The translations under genes were made by a program, and so were the position numbers. Shown here one piece after another: positions 27,393 through 35,396 of a DNA stretch of 64,000 nt. The DNA is from Qipengyuania polymorpha (GTDB lineage: Bacteria; Pseudomonadota; Alphaproteobacteria; Sphingomonadales; Sphingomonadaceae). The stretch spans positions 615,838 to 679,837 of the forward strand of contig NZ_JAIGNK010000003.1 in assembly GCF_019711435.1 (NCBI RefSeq), written 5' to 3'. The stretch's first letter is position 1. Each line of letters opens with the position of its first letter. Below the pieces are notes generated by a model. The model made no database searches, was not told the DNA's origin, and saw only the letters and a list, made by a program, of their open reading frames with translations.

Positions 27393-27484
27393 GACACTGT
27401 AAGGCCGGAATTGCCGGACCTTGCGTGGGAAGAGCCTTCGGGTTTCCGACCGCACTCAAAACTCGCTGTTTAAGGATTATTATT

Positions 27485-27724
27485 ATGCGCAAGATCGCAC
27501 TCGTCGCCGCCGCTTCGGCCGCTGCTCTCTCGCTCGCTGCTTGCTCGGAAGCTACCGAAGACGCAGCTGAAGAAACCGTTGAATCGGCTGAAGCCGACGC
27601 AGAAGCAAACGCTGAAGCTGTCGAAGCTGGTGCTGAAGAAGCTGCTGCTGAAGTCGACGGCGAAATGGCTGAAGTCGAAGCTGAAGTCGAAGGCGAAACC
27701 GTCGACGAAGCTGCTGCTGACTAA
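27485..27724 (+). CDS. Small acidic Ala/Glu-rich lipoprotein
   Basis: 79 residues from ATG 27485, with AAGGA about 9 bases upstream. A lipoprotein signal peptide ends in SLAAC (Cys20). The mature 59 residues are almost only Ala, Glu, Asp, Val and Thr in degenerate EAEVE/EAAAE steps, predicted helical or disordered and strongly negative. No family is recognised; small abundant lipoproteins of this build are common in Sphingomonadales and may act as envelope spacers or cation binders, which is inference. It has its own promoter and terminator, so it is a single-gene unit. The 5-base to 6-base repeats make its coding DNA internally repetitive. Confidence 0.75.
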   Translation: MRKIALVAAASAAALSLAACSEATEDAAEETVESAEADAEANAEAVEAGAEEAAAEVDGEMAEVEAEVEGETVDEAAAD

Positions 27725-27762
27725 TTAGTCGCACGCTTCGGACGCGTTACGTTCGAAACAGG

Positions 27763-27793
27763 AAAGGGCGGTGCCGCGAGGCGCCGCCCTTTT
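27763..27793 (+). terminator. Intrinsic terminator after the acidic lipoprotein gene
   Basis: AAAGGGCGG (27763-27771) pairs with CCGCCCTTT (27784-27792), extended inward by three pairs, and ends in TTTT. It lies between convergent genes and may also stop transcripts arriving on the minus strand from the beta-lactamase-like gene. Confidence 0.85.
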
Positions 27794-27820
27794 CTTATGC
27801 CTTCGAGCGATGGCGCAGGT

Positions 27821-28855
27821 TCAACCGCCGTAATCGGCGTCGGCCCAGACACGGCGATTGTCGTCCGGGTTAGAAAAGCCGCGATAAAGCGCGCCGGTAA
27901 TGGTCGAGATACGCGCATCGCGCATCTGGCGGGCTTCGAGCTTGCGTGCGCGGTTGCCGTTTTCCGCCGCCATCGAGCTGCTTTGTCCGGTGACATAGAT
28001 CGCCACGGCAATCGGGCGGCCGTCGGGCGTATGGAAAATGCCGATGTCGCTGGCCGTGCGGCTGAGCGTGCCGGTCTTGTGAGCAAGCCCCGCGCTGGTC
28101 GGAAGGGCCGAGCGCATGCGCTTCTTGCCGGTCGTCGTCGCCCGCATTGCGTCCATCAGGACAGCGCGCGAGGATTGGCTCAACCATTTGCCCTGGTAAA
28201 TCCCGGCGAGCAGCTGGCCCATGGCACGCGGAGTGGCGCTATCCCTTACGTCGACCGAAGAGGCCGGATCGATCCGGCCGTCCTCGCGCACCAGCGTCGC
28301 GATATCGCGGGTCAGCTGGAATTCGCTGATACCTGCGTCGCGCATCCACTTGTTGACCGCCGCCGGACCGCCGACCGCATCGAGCAGGGCGTCGGTGCAG
28401 GCATTGCAGCTCTTGGAAATCATCAGATTCAGATGTTCGAGCCCGGTGAGGTAGGCGCCGCCACGACGGGGTAGGCGCCACTCGCTCGTCAGGCTCCATT
28501 TGCCGGCATCGACTCCGGCGAGATAAACGGCTGCGACGGCGACCTTGCTGGTGCTCGCCATCGGAAAGCGCTGGTCTTCGAGCACACCGACTTCACGCCC
28601 GGTCGTCAGGTCTATCGCATAGACGCCGATGCGCCCGCGCGAGCCATCTGCCAGCGAAGCCAGGGTCTTCTCGAGATGGCTGTCGTAAACGGCGTCGAAG
28701 CTCTGGGGAGCGCGCACCTCGGTGCCGAGCAGCTGGTCGAATTGCGCCGTGTAGCCTGCGTCCTGACTGCCCGCACTTTGGGCCTGCACCCCGACCGGCA
28801 AGCCCAGCGCCATTGCGCCCGCTGCCAGCACACTCGTAAGTTTCATGATCCGCAT
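27821..28855 (-). CDS. Class A beta-lactamase-like serine hydrolase
   Basis: 344 residues with a Sec signal peptide cleaved near AQA (residues 24-26). Active-site S101-x-x-K104 (PMASTSK) and the KTG triad at 260-262 (HKTGTLSR) are present; the SDN loop reads SCN (149-151), and the omega-loop region DVRDSATPRAM follows with E191 or D192 near the Glu166 position. The order and spacing fit class A beta-lactamases and related DD-peptidase-like hydrolases, but the SCN change and weak omega loop leave hydrolytic range uncertain. It may be an intrinsic chromosomal enzyme rather than an acquired resistance gene: no mobile element is near. A second start 9 bases inside (MKLTSV) is equally plausible. 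Confidence 0.8.
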   Translation of the reverse strand: MRIMKLTSVLAAGAMALGLPVGVQAQSAGSQDAGYTAQFDQLLGTEVRAPQSFDAVYDSHLEKTLASLADGSRGRIGVYAIDLTTGREVGVLEDQRFPMASTSKVAVAAVYLAGVDAGKWSLTSEWRLPRRGGAYLTGLEHLNLMISKSCNACTDALLDAVGGPAAVNKWMRDAGISEFQLTRDIATLVREDGRIDPASSVDVRDSATPRAMGQLLAGIYQGKWLSQSSRAVLMDAMRATTTGKKRMRSALPTSAGLAHKTGTLSRTASDIGIFHTPDGRPIAVAIYVTGQSSSMAAENGNRARKLEARQMRDARISTITGALYRGFSNPDDNRRVWADADYGG

Positions 28856-28918
28856 GGTTCTCCCGATACCACATTTATGGTTGTCGGAACATTAACGTTA
28901 AGCACGAATCATACGCAA

Positions 28919-28951
28919 GCGCAGGCGCGACGAAATGTGTCGCGCCTGCGC
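28919..28951. repeat. 13-bp perfect inverted repeat
   Basis: GCGCAGGCGCGAC (28919-28931) and its complement (28939-28951) flank a 7-nt loop. It sits between the start of the beta-lactamase-like gene and the stop of the host-attachment-family gene, both minus strand. As RNA it would be a very stable hairpin, but no T-run follows, so a Rho-independent terminator is doubtful; a boundary or mRNA-stabilising hairpin is possible. Confidence 0.7.
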
Positions 28952-28987
28952 CAGAGGCTTTCGCGGCAATGAAATTTCCTTAGGCCG

Positions 28988-29395
28988 TCATGCCGACGCG
29001 ATGACCTGCTCGATCTTCGCGGTCGGCTCTCCCGTCACGGTCTTGTCGATTTCGCCGACAAGGCGCCGTTCGAGTTCGGAATGATAGTGCCGCCGCATTT
29101 CGCCAAGAGTCTTTGGGTCGGCGATCACCAGCACATCGGTGAGTTCGCCGGATATGGCTTTGGCGTTCAGCCATTCGGTCGCCGCTGCACCATGGGCCAG
29201 TTCGTTGAGGTCGGTGCGCCCGCGCTCCTGGCCGATGTCGTCCTGATGTTTGACCCCCGCACTGAAATTGGTCGCGGTGAGGTCGGGCTTTTGCGCATTG
29301 CCGAGTTTGGGTTCGAACGGCTGGCCGGTGTTCTGCATGACGGTGAAATGTTCTCCGTCGACGATTGCGACATGGGCCTTGTGCGGCAGCTTCAT
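28988..29395 (-). CDS. Host-attachment-family protein (baeRF-like)
   Basis: 135 residues. It begins KLPHKAHVAIVDGEHFTVMQNTG, and the C-terminal half has DVLVIADPKTLGEMRRHYHSELERRLVGEID, the layout of the family first annotated as required for attachment to host cells and related to bacterial RF1-like (baeRF) domains. Experimental evidence for the attachment role is limited, and the baeRF link suggests a ribosome or stress function instead. It stands alone on the minus strand; a phosphotransferase gene diverges from it. Confidence 0.85.
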   Translation of the reverse strand: MKLPHKAHVAIVDGEHFTVMQNTGQPFEPKLGNAQKPDLTATNFSAGVKHQDDIGQERGRTDLNELAHGAAATEWLNAKAISGELTDVLVIADPKTLGEMRRHYHSELERRLVGEIDKTVTGEPTAKIEQVIASA

Positions 29396-29498
29396 GGGCT
29401 GGTCTCCTGTATGAATTGTCTACTTGCCAAACCAACGGGCGAGAGCGCGAAGGGGTCCGGACTTGTGAGCCGCATCGCCATGCGTCACAGTGCCGGGC

Positions 29499-30851
29499 AT
29501 GGGAGAGAACGACGGCGCGAGCCAATTGCAGGCCGGGTTGAACAGGGCGCTTGGCCGGGCGGGGCTCGGCGAGGCGGCGGGGCTGGTGCGCCTGACCGGC
29601 GGGGCGACCATGGAGAGCTGGCGCTTCTCGGCGGACGGTGAGGATTGCGTCCTGCGCCGCGCGCCGAGCCTTGCGATGATGGAGGACCGTCCCTTTGGAC
29701 ATCCTACCGAAGCAGCCATCATCAGGGCCGCGCGGGCTGCAGGCGTTACTGCGCCCGAGGTGGTGGTCGAACTGGAAGAGGCCGACGGTATCGGCAGCGG
29801 CTTCGTGATGCGCGCTCTTCCCGGCACTCCCGACCCGCGCGCGATTTTGGCCAGCGCATCGCCTGCACAATCGGTTCAACAGGCCGCAAAGGACTTGGCA
29901 CGCATTCATTCCCTCGACGCCGCCGACTTGCCCGACGAGATTCCGACTCTCGAATACCGCGAGGGCATCGAGAAACTGCGCGAGCAATTCGAGGAGGCAG
30001 GTGGCGACCGGCCCATCATCGCGCTGGGTCTTCGCTGGCTGGTGGACAATGTGCCTGAGCCGGTCGATCCGGTGCTCAACCATGGCGACTATCGGCTTGG
30101 CAACTTGCTGGTCGAGGATTCCGAACTGACCGGAGTGCTCGATTGGGAGCTCGCCCATTTCGGCGACTGGCACGAAGACCTCGCCTTCGGCTGCATGCCG
30201 GTCTGGCGCTTCGGCGCCTATGACAAGCCAGCGCTGGGGCTGGGGTCGCTGGAGGAATATTTTTCTGCCTACGAGGCGGCTGGGGGAAGGCCGGTCGACC
30301 CCGCTCGCTTCCGCTTCTGGACGATCTACCGGACCGTCTGGTGGGCGCTGGGGTGCCTGAAGAATGCAAGGGTCTGGCGCGAGGGACAGGACCGGATGCT
30401 CGAGCGGGTCGTGATTTCGCGGCGGACCAGTGAGCAGGAGCTGGATTTGCTGCTGCTGATCGAAGAGGCGAAGGGCGTCACAATCAAATGGCCCGACGCT
30501 CTTCCGAAATGGAGCATGCCCGAGAGCAAGGCCGAGGGCGAGGCACTCGACCGCGAAATCGTAGAGGCCGTTGCCGAATGGCTTGCCACGCTCAAGGACA
30601 AGGTCGAGGGGCACGACCGGTTTCAATTGGCTGTTGCGAGAAATGCGCTCGCTATCGTGACCCGTGACCTCGTCTGTCCGAGGTATGCCGCCGACGTGGG
30701 CTATTCGGAATCCATCCTCGCCGGCGAGACCGATATTTTCTCAAGTGGCGAGCGGCTGCGGCTTATTAGGCACAACGCTCTGGAAAAGTGCCGGGTGGAT
30801 TCGCCCAAATACCCTTCGATTCCGATCGCCCGCGCAAGATGGATGGGATAG
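29499..30851 (+). CDS. APH-family phosphotransferase with C-terminal DUF6285 domain
   Basis: 450 residues from ATG 29499 (a GTG at 29490 is an alternative). Residues 1-340 form an aminoglycoside-phosphotransferase-like kinase: Gly-rich loop LTGGATMESW, catalytic loop NHGDYRLGNLLV and metal site GVLDWELAHFGD, as in the kinase domain of ACAD10/ACAD11. The last 110 residues (EIVEAVAEWLATL, AVARNALAIVTRDL) resemble DUF6285, usually a separate neighbouring gene. The acyl-CoA dehydrogenase starts 5 bp after the stop, the same pairing as the ACAD11 fusion. In ACAD10/11 systems the kinase phosphorylates 4-hydroxyacyl-CoA before the dehydrogenase acts; a 4-hydroxy-acid catabolic role here is inference. 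Confidence 0.8.
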   Translation: MGENDGASQLQAGLNRALGRAGLGEAAGLVRLTGGATMESWRFSADGEDCVLRRAPSLAMMEDRPFGHPTEAAIIRAARAAGVTAPEVVVELEEADGIGSGFVMRALPGTPDPRAILASASPAQSVQQAAKDLARIHSLDAADLPDEIPTLEYREGIEKLREQFEEAGGDRPIIALGLRWLVDNVPEPVDPVLNHGDYRLGNLLVEDSELTGVLDWELAHFGDWHEDLAFGCMPVWRFGAYDKPALGLGSLEEYFSAYEAAGGRPVDPARFRFWTIYRTVWWALGCLKNARVWREGQDRMLERVVISRRTSEQELDLLLLIEEAKGVTIKWPDALPKWSMPESKAEGEALDREIVEAVAEWLATLKDKVEGHDRFQLAVARNALAIVTRDLVCPRYAADVGYSESILAGETDIFSSGERLRLIRHNALEKCRVDSPKYPSIPIARARWMG

Positions 30852-30856
30852 CTCGC

Positions 30857-32149
30857 ATGGACTTCACAATCCCGCAGGACCTCGAGGATTATTACGCCGA
30901 ACTCGTCTCCTTCATCGAGGCAGAAATCGAGCCGCTGGTCGCGAAAGACGACAACATCCGTTTCTTCGACCACCGCCGCGAGAATGCGCGGACCGATTGG
31001 GAGCGCGGCGGGCTGCCCAATCACGAATGGGAAGACCTGCTGCGACAGGCGCGCAAGGCTGCGGACAAGGCGGGTCACTGGCGGTTTTCCGCGCCGAAGA
31101 AGTATGGCGGAAAGGACGGCTCGAACCTCTGGATGGCCGTCATCCGCGACCGGTTTGCGCAAAGGGGGCTGGGTCTCCACAACGACTTGCAGAACGAGCA
31201 TTCGATTGTCGGCAACTTCCCCTTCGTCGCCATGTTCGAGACCTTCGGGACCGAGGAGCAGAAACAGGAATTCATCCTCGGCGGCTTCGAAGGGAGCCGC
31301 CGCGTCGCTTTCGGCCTGACCGAGCCCGACCACGGCTCCGACGCCACTCACATGGAAACCACCGCGGTCCGCGAGACGCGCGATGGCGTGGACGGCTGGC
31401 GCATCCACGGCGAGAAGATGTGGATCACCGGCATGCATGTCGCGACGCACTGCGCGACCTTCGCCCGCACCAGCGGCGAGGCGGGCGATGCGAGGGGCAT
31501 CAGTTGTTTCCTCGTGCCCAACCCCACGGACGGCCTCGAAATCGAGGAATGGATGTGGACCTTCAACATGCCCACCGACCATCCGCGCCTGTCCTTCAAC
31601 AATGTCTGGGTGCCCGACAGCGCCATCCTCGGCAGCGAGGGACGCGGGCTCGCGCTGGCGCAGAGCTTCGTCCACCAGAACCGCATAAGGCAGGCGGCGA
31701 GCAGCCTTGGCGCGGCGACCTATTGTGTCGAGGAGAGCGTGAAATATGCACGCGCGCGCAAACCCTTTGGGCAGGAACTGGCACGCAACCAGGCCATCCA
31801 GTTCCCGCTGGTCGAGCTTGCCACCCAGTGCGAGATGCTGCGTCTGCTCATCTACAAAACCGCGTGGGAGATGGACAACATGGCCCATGAGGACATCGAA
31901 AAGACCATCTCGGACAGGGTCTCCATGTGCAATTACCAGGCGAACCGGCTCGTTTGCGAAGCCGCCGACCGCGCAATGCAGGTGCACGGCGGCATCGGCT
32001 ATTCGCGCCACAAGCCCTTCGAACATATCTACCGCCACCACCGCCGCTATCGCATCACCGAGGGCGCCGAGGAAATCCAGATGCGCAAGGTGGGCGCCTA
32101 TCTCTTCGGCTATCTCGGCCCGCGAAAGGGCAAGTTCGCTTACCCCTGA
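30857..32149 (+). CDS. Acyl-CoA dehydrogenase (ACAD10/11-like)
   Basis: 430 residues from ATG 30857 (MDFTIPQDLEDYY). Typical ACAD landmarks occur in order: FGLTEPDHGSDATHMET, IHGEKMWITG (FAD/substrate region), QAASSLGAATYCVEESVKYARARKPFG and the C-terminal ITEGAEEIQMRKVGAYL. It oxidises acyl-CoA with FAD, passing electrons to ETF. Directly after the APH-DUF6285 gene, it should act on the same pathway, probably hydroxy- or branched-chain acyl-CoA. The longer frame from 30788 overlaps the upstream gene and is not used. Confidence 0.92.
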   Translation: MDFTIPQDLEDYYAELVSFIEAEIEPLVAKDDNIRFFDHRRENARTDWERGGLPNHEWEDLLRQARKAADKAGHWRFSAPKKYGGKDGSNLWMAVIRDRFAQRGLGLHNDLQNEHSIVGNFPFVAMFETFGTEEQKQEFILGGFEGSRRVAFGLTEPDHGSDATHMETTAVRETRDGVDGWRIHGEKMWITGMHVATHCATFARTSGEAGDARGISCFLVPNPTDGLEIEEWMWTFNMPTDHPRLSFNNVWVPDSAILGSEGRGLALAQSFVHQNRIRQAASSLGAATYCVEESVKYARARKPFGQELARNQAIQFPLVELATQCEMLRLLIYKTAWEMDNMAHEDIEKTISDRVSMCNYQANRLVCEAADRAMQVHGGIGYSRHKPFEHIYRHHRRYRITEGAEEIQMRKVGAYLFGYLGPRKGKFAYP

Positions 32150-32240
32150 ACCCTAAAGAGAAGTCGTTGGTCGAGTGAATGCTTGACCTCGGCCCTCGCA
32201 TGCGTCTCATTCGCCACGATTACTGTTGGGGACTGAGAAC

Positions 32241-34436
32241 ATGACGAATTTCTTCCGCCTTGCCGCAACCGGCTTGCTTGCGACCACTTCCACCGCAGCT
32301 CTGGCGCAGGAGGTGCCCATCGTGCTTCCGGGCGCACCGGGAGAAGCGCCGCGCGTGATTGGCGAGGCCGAGGCGATTGCCCTGTCTGACACGCGCTATT
32401 CGCCCGCCGACGTCAATTTCATGCAAAGCATGATCGTCCACCACCAGCAGGCGGTCGACATGGCCAAGCTGGTCAAGGCGCGCACCAATAACGACGCTGT
32501 CCTCAAGACCGCCGACCGTATCGAGGCCGGCCAGAAGGACGAGATGAAATTCATGCGCGAATGGCTCGAGGCGCGTGGCGAGAAGACCGCCATGCCGCAT
32601 TCGATGCATCACGGTGCGCATGGCCACGGCGCGATGAAGGGCATGGCGAGCCCTGAACAGATGAAGGCGCTGGCCGCTGCCAATGGCACCGAATTTGACC
32701 GCCAGTTCCTGATGCTAATGGTGGCGCACCACCAGGGCGCGCTCGACATGGTCGAAGAATTGCACAATTCGCCGGGCAGCGCCTACGACCCGGTGATGTT
32801 CGAATTCACCAATGAGGTGGTGAGCGACCAGCAGGCCGAAATCGACCGCATGAACGCGGTGCTTGCCGCCCTTTCGACCGACCCGCGCGCGACGCTGGCC
32901 GCCGGTTTCCGCGATGCGGGCGAGGCGATTTCCAACCTGCGCCTCGTGGTCGCGCAGCCCAAGCCGGCCGGTTTCTTCGATCCCGAAAACCCCGCCCAGC
33001 TGCAGCCGCTCATCGAGAAGGACGAGGAAGACAAGGACACCTCCGCCAAGCGCGAGGAAGACGAGGAAGACGAGCCGCAATTCGGCCAGCGCGGCTCGCT
33101 GCTCGACTTCGCCAACACCGACATCGCTTTCTCGGGCGACCTGATGGTGGCGGGCAGCTATCACGGCTTCAACGCATACCGCCTCGGCGAGGACGGCGTG
33201 CCGGTCCTGCTTAGCTCGACCGTCTGCCCCGGCGGGCAGGGCGACGTCTCGATTGTCGGCGACCTCCTTGTCATGAGCGTTCAGGACAGCCGCGCGCGCG
33301 TCGACTGCGGCCTCCAGGGCGTGGCCGGCAAGGTCAACGCCGAGCGCTTCCGTGGCCTGCGCATCTTCGACATTTCCGACATCACCCGCCCGCGCCAGGT
33401 CGGGCAGGTGCAGACCTGCCGCGGCAGCCACACGCATTCCATCGTCAGCGCCGATGCGGACCGCATCGTGGTCTACAATTCGGGCACCAGCTACGTGCGC
33501 GACAATGCGGAACTGGAAGGCTGTTTCGACAGCGCGGGTGACGAGACCGCGCTGTTCAGCATCGACGTGGTCGAAATCCCCGTCGCCAATCCGGCGGCCT
33601 CACGCATCATCGACAGTCCGCGCATCTTTGCCGCCGACGGCCAGATTGCCGGCCTGTGGAAGGGCGGCGACCACGGTGAGGGCACGCAGGACACTTACAT
33701 CACCAACATGTGCCACGACATCACCGTCTTCCCGGCAAAGAACCTTGCCGCAGGGGCCTGTTCGGGCAATGGCATCATCCTCGACATTTCCGACCCGATG
33801 AAGCCCAAGCGCATCGACGATGTGACCGACAAGGGCTTCGCCTATTGGCACTCGGCGACCTTCAACAATGACGGCACCAAGGTCCTCTTCACCGACGAAT
33901 GGGGCGGGGGCGGACGTCCGCGTTGCCAGGCAGGCGACCCCAAGAACTGGGGCGCGGATGCGTTCTACGCCATCGAGGACGGCAAGCTCGAATATCGCGG
34001 CATGTACAAGCTCCCCGCGCCGCAAGGCGACAAGGAGAATTGCGTCGCGCACAACGGCTCCATCATCCCCGTGCCGGGACGCGATATCTTCGTGCAGGCA
34101 TGGTACCAAGGCGGCATCTCGGTCATCGATTTCACCGATGCGACCAACCCGTTCGAAATCGCCTATTTCGACCGCGGACCGGTGGACGAGGACCAGCTGA
34201 TTACCGGCGGTTACTGGTCGGCCTATTGGTACAATGGCCGCATCTACGCGACCGAAATCGCGCGCGGGCTCGATGTATTTGCATTGGAGCCGAGCGAATT
34301 CCTCACCGCAGAGGAAATCGCGGCGGCAGAAGCGGCGACCTATGAAGGCAATGTCTTCAATCCGCAGACCCAGACGCAGGTCACCTGGCCCGACGAAGTG
34401 GTCCGCGCGGCTGAAGACAGCCGCAAGGGCGGTTAA
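32241..34436 (+). CDS. Secreted DUF305 - beta-propeller-like fusion protein
   Basis: 731 residues from ATG 32241. A Sec signal (1-22, ending ALAQ) precedes a DUF305 domain (about 50-220) with both His-pair motifs, MIVHHQQAVDMAK and MVAHHQGALDMVEE, and a His/Met-rich strip between them (MPHSMHHGAHGHGAMKGM) fit to bind copper or silver. A charged linker (about 255-285) leads to a large domain with repeating LRIFDISDITRPRQVG, IILDISDPMKPK and VIDFTDATNPFE blades, the LVIVD-type propeller pattern. It faces copB and copA, convergent with a 3-bp gap between the stops. A periplasmic or surface metal-binding role is inferred from domains and neighbours; the fusion itself is unusual. Confidence 0.8.
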   Translation: MTNFFRLAATGLLATTSTAALAQEVPIVLPGAPGEAPRVIGEAEAIALSDTRYSPADVNFMQSMIVHHQQAVDMAKLVKARTNNDAVLKTADRIEAGQKDEMKFMREWLEARGEKTAMPHSMHHGAHGHGAMKGMASPEQMKALAAANGTEFDRQFLMLMVAHHQGALDMVEELHNSPGSAYDPVMFEFTNEVVSDQQAEIDRMNAVLAALSTDPRATLAAGFRDAGEAISNLRLVVAQPKPAGFFDPENPAQLQPLIEKDEEDKDTSAKREEDEEDEPQFGQRGSLLDFANTDIAFSGDLMVAGSYHGFNAYRLGEDGVPVLLSSTVCPGGQGDVSIVGDLLVMSVQDSRARVDCGLQGVAGKVNAERFRGLRIFDISDITRPRQVGQVQTCRGSHTHSIVSADADRIVVYNSGTSYVRDNAELEGCFDSAGDETALFSIDVVEIPVANPAASRIIDSPRIFAADGQIAGLWKGGDHGEGTQDTYITNMCHDITVFPAKNLAAGACSGNGIILDISDPMKPKRIDDVTDKGFAYWHSATFNNDGTKVLFTDEWGGGGRPRCQAGDPKNWGADAFYAIEDGKLEYRGMYKLPAPQGDKENCVAHNGSIIPVPGRDIFVQAWYQGGISVIDFTDATNPFEIAYFDRGPVDEDQLITGGYWSAYWYNGRIYATEIARGLDVFALEPSEFLTAEEIAAAEAATYEGNVFNPQTQTQVTWPDEVVRAAEDSRKGG

Positions 34437-34439
34437 GGC

Positions 34440-35396
34440 CTAGAACCAGGCGCGAATGCCGAGAAGAAATGCAAGGCCGTCGGGGTCCTCTCCGGCGGCC
34501 TTTGCCATATCTGCCGTCTGGCCGATCATGGCCTCGTATCCCACGCCGACATAGGGCGCGAATTCGCGGGCGATTTCGTAGCGCAGGCGCAGGCCGGTCT
34601 CGATCTTGGTGAGACCAGCGCCAATCTCGCGCTCGGGAATATCCTGCGCCGACAGTTCAAGCTCCATGCGCGGCTGCAGGATGAGGCGCTGCGTTATCTT
34701 CTGGTCGTATTCGCCTTCCAGCCGCGCGGTTAAATCGCCGCGGTCGGAGAGGAAGACGGCGCCGTCGACATGCCACATATAGGGCGCGAGGCCCTGCACG
34801 CCCAGCACGAGATGGCTGCGCGTTTCCGGCTCGAGGTCGAGCCGCACGCCCGCCTGCAAGTCGAAGAAGGGGCCGATGGCGTGACCCCATAGCGCCTGCA
34901 CCTCAGCGTCCTCCAGACCCTCTCCGAATTCGCCTTCGCCTTCCGACTTGATGACGAATTTGTCGATATCGCCGCCGTACCAACCCTGCAGGTCCCACAG
35001 ATAGGCCTCGTGCCCGTCGGCAATGCGCAGTTCGAGACGCTCGGCCATGAGCGTGCCCGTCAGCATGTCGCCATGCGTGGCGTGGTTGGTCGCGCGCGCC
35101 TTTGCCATCCGGTCTGCGCCATAGATTTCGTCGGCGGCGTGCTCGGGGCCTTCGAGAGCCTCGGGCGGCGGCGGTCCTTCGGGAAGCTCCGGTACGGAGT
35201 GCAGCGAATGATCCATCGGCGCCGGGTCGGATTTGGGCGGCAGCACCAGCGGCGCGGGCTTCTTCCTGGGGGCGTGCTGCGAATGGTCTTCGGCGGGCTT
35301 CTCGGTCTCAGGCTGCGCGTGTCGCGAATGATCCTGCGCGGCGGCAGGGAGAGCGGCCAGCATCAGCGGCGCGGCGAGGAACAGGCGCGCGCTCAT
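34440..35396 (-). CDS. copB: Copper resistance protein B
   Basis: 318 residues: a Sec signal peptide (1-20), a His/Met-bearing segment with several DHS(R/Q/L)H boxes (residues 22-70), and a C-terminal outer-membrane beta-barrel domain (about 110-318) ending in the aromatic AFLLGIRAWF as expected for outer-membrane insertion. CopB partners CopA in periplasmic copper tolerance. Its ATG overlaps the copA stop by 4 bases (ATGA), so copAB is one operon. Length and layout fit the family, although the N-terminal His-rich part is short. Confidence 0.92.
   Translation of the reverse strand: MSARLFLAAPLMLAALPAAAQDHSRHAQPETEKPAEDHSQHAPRKKPAPLVLPPKSDPAPMDHSLHSVPELPEGPPPPEALEGPEHAADEIYGADRMAKARATNHATHGDMLTGTLMAERLELRIADGHEAYLWDLQGWYGGDIDKFVIKSEGEGEFGEGLEDAEVQALWGHAIGPFFDLQAGVRLDLEPETRSHLVLGVQGLAPYMWHVDGAVFLSDRGDLTARLEGEYDQKITQRLILQPRMELELSAQDIPEREIGAGLTKIETGLRLRYEIAREFAPYVGVGYEAMIGQTADMAKAAGEDPDGLAFLLGIRAWF

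Noticed and set aside
27821..28855. Acquired antibiotic resistance gene
   Set aside because: No transposase, integron or unusual composition around it, and the catalytic motifs deviate from mobile class A enzymes.
28919..28951. 13-bp hairpin as an intrinsic terminator for the host-attachment-family gene
   Set aside because: It has no T-run on either strand. It is listed as a repeat only.
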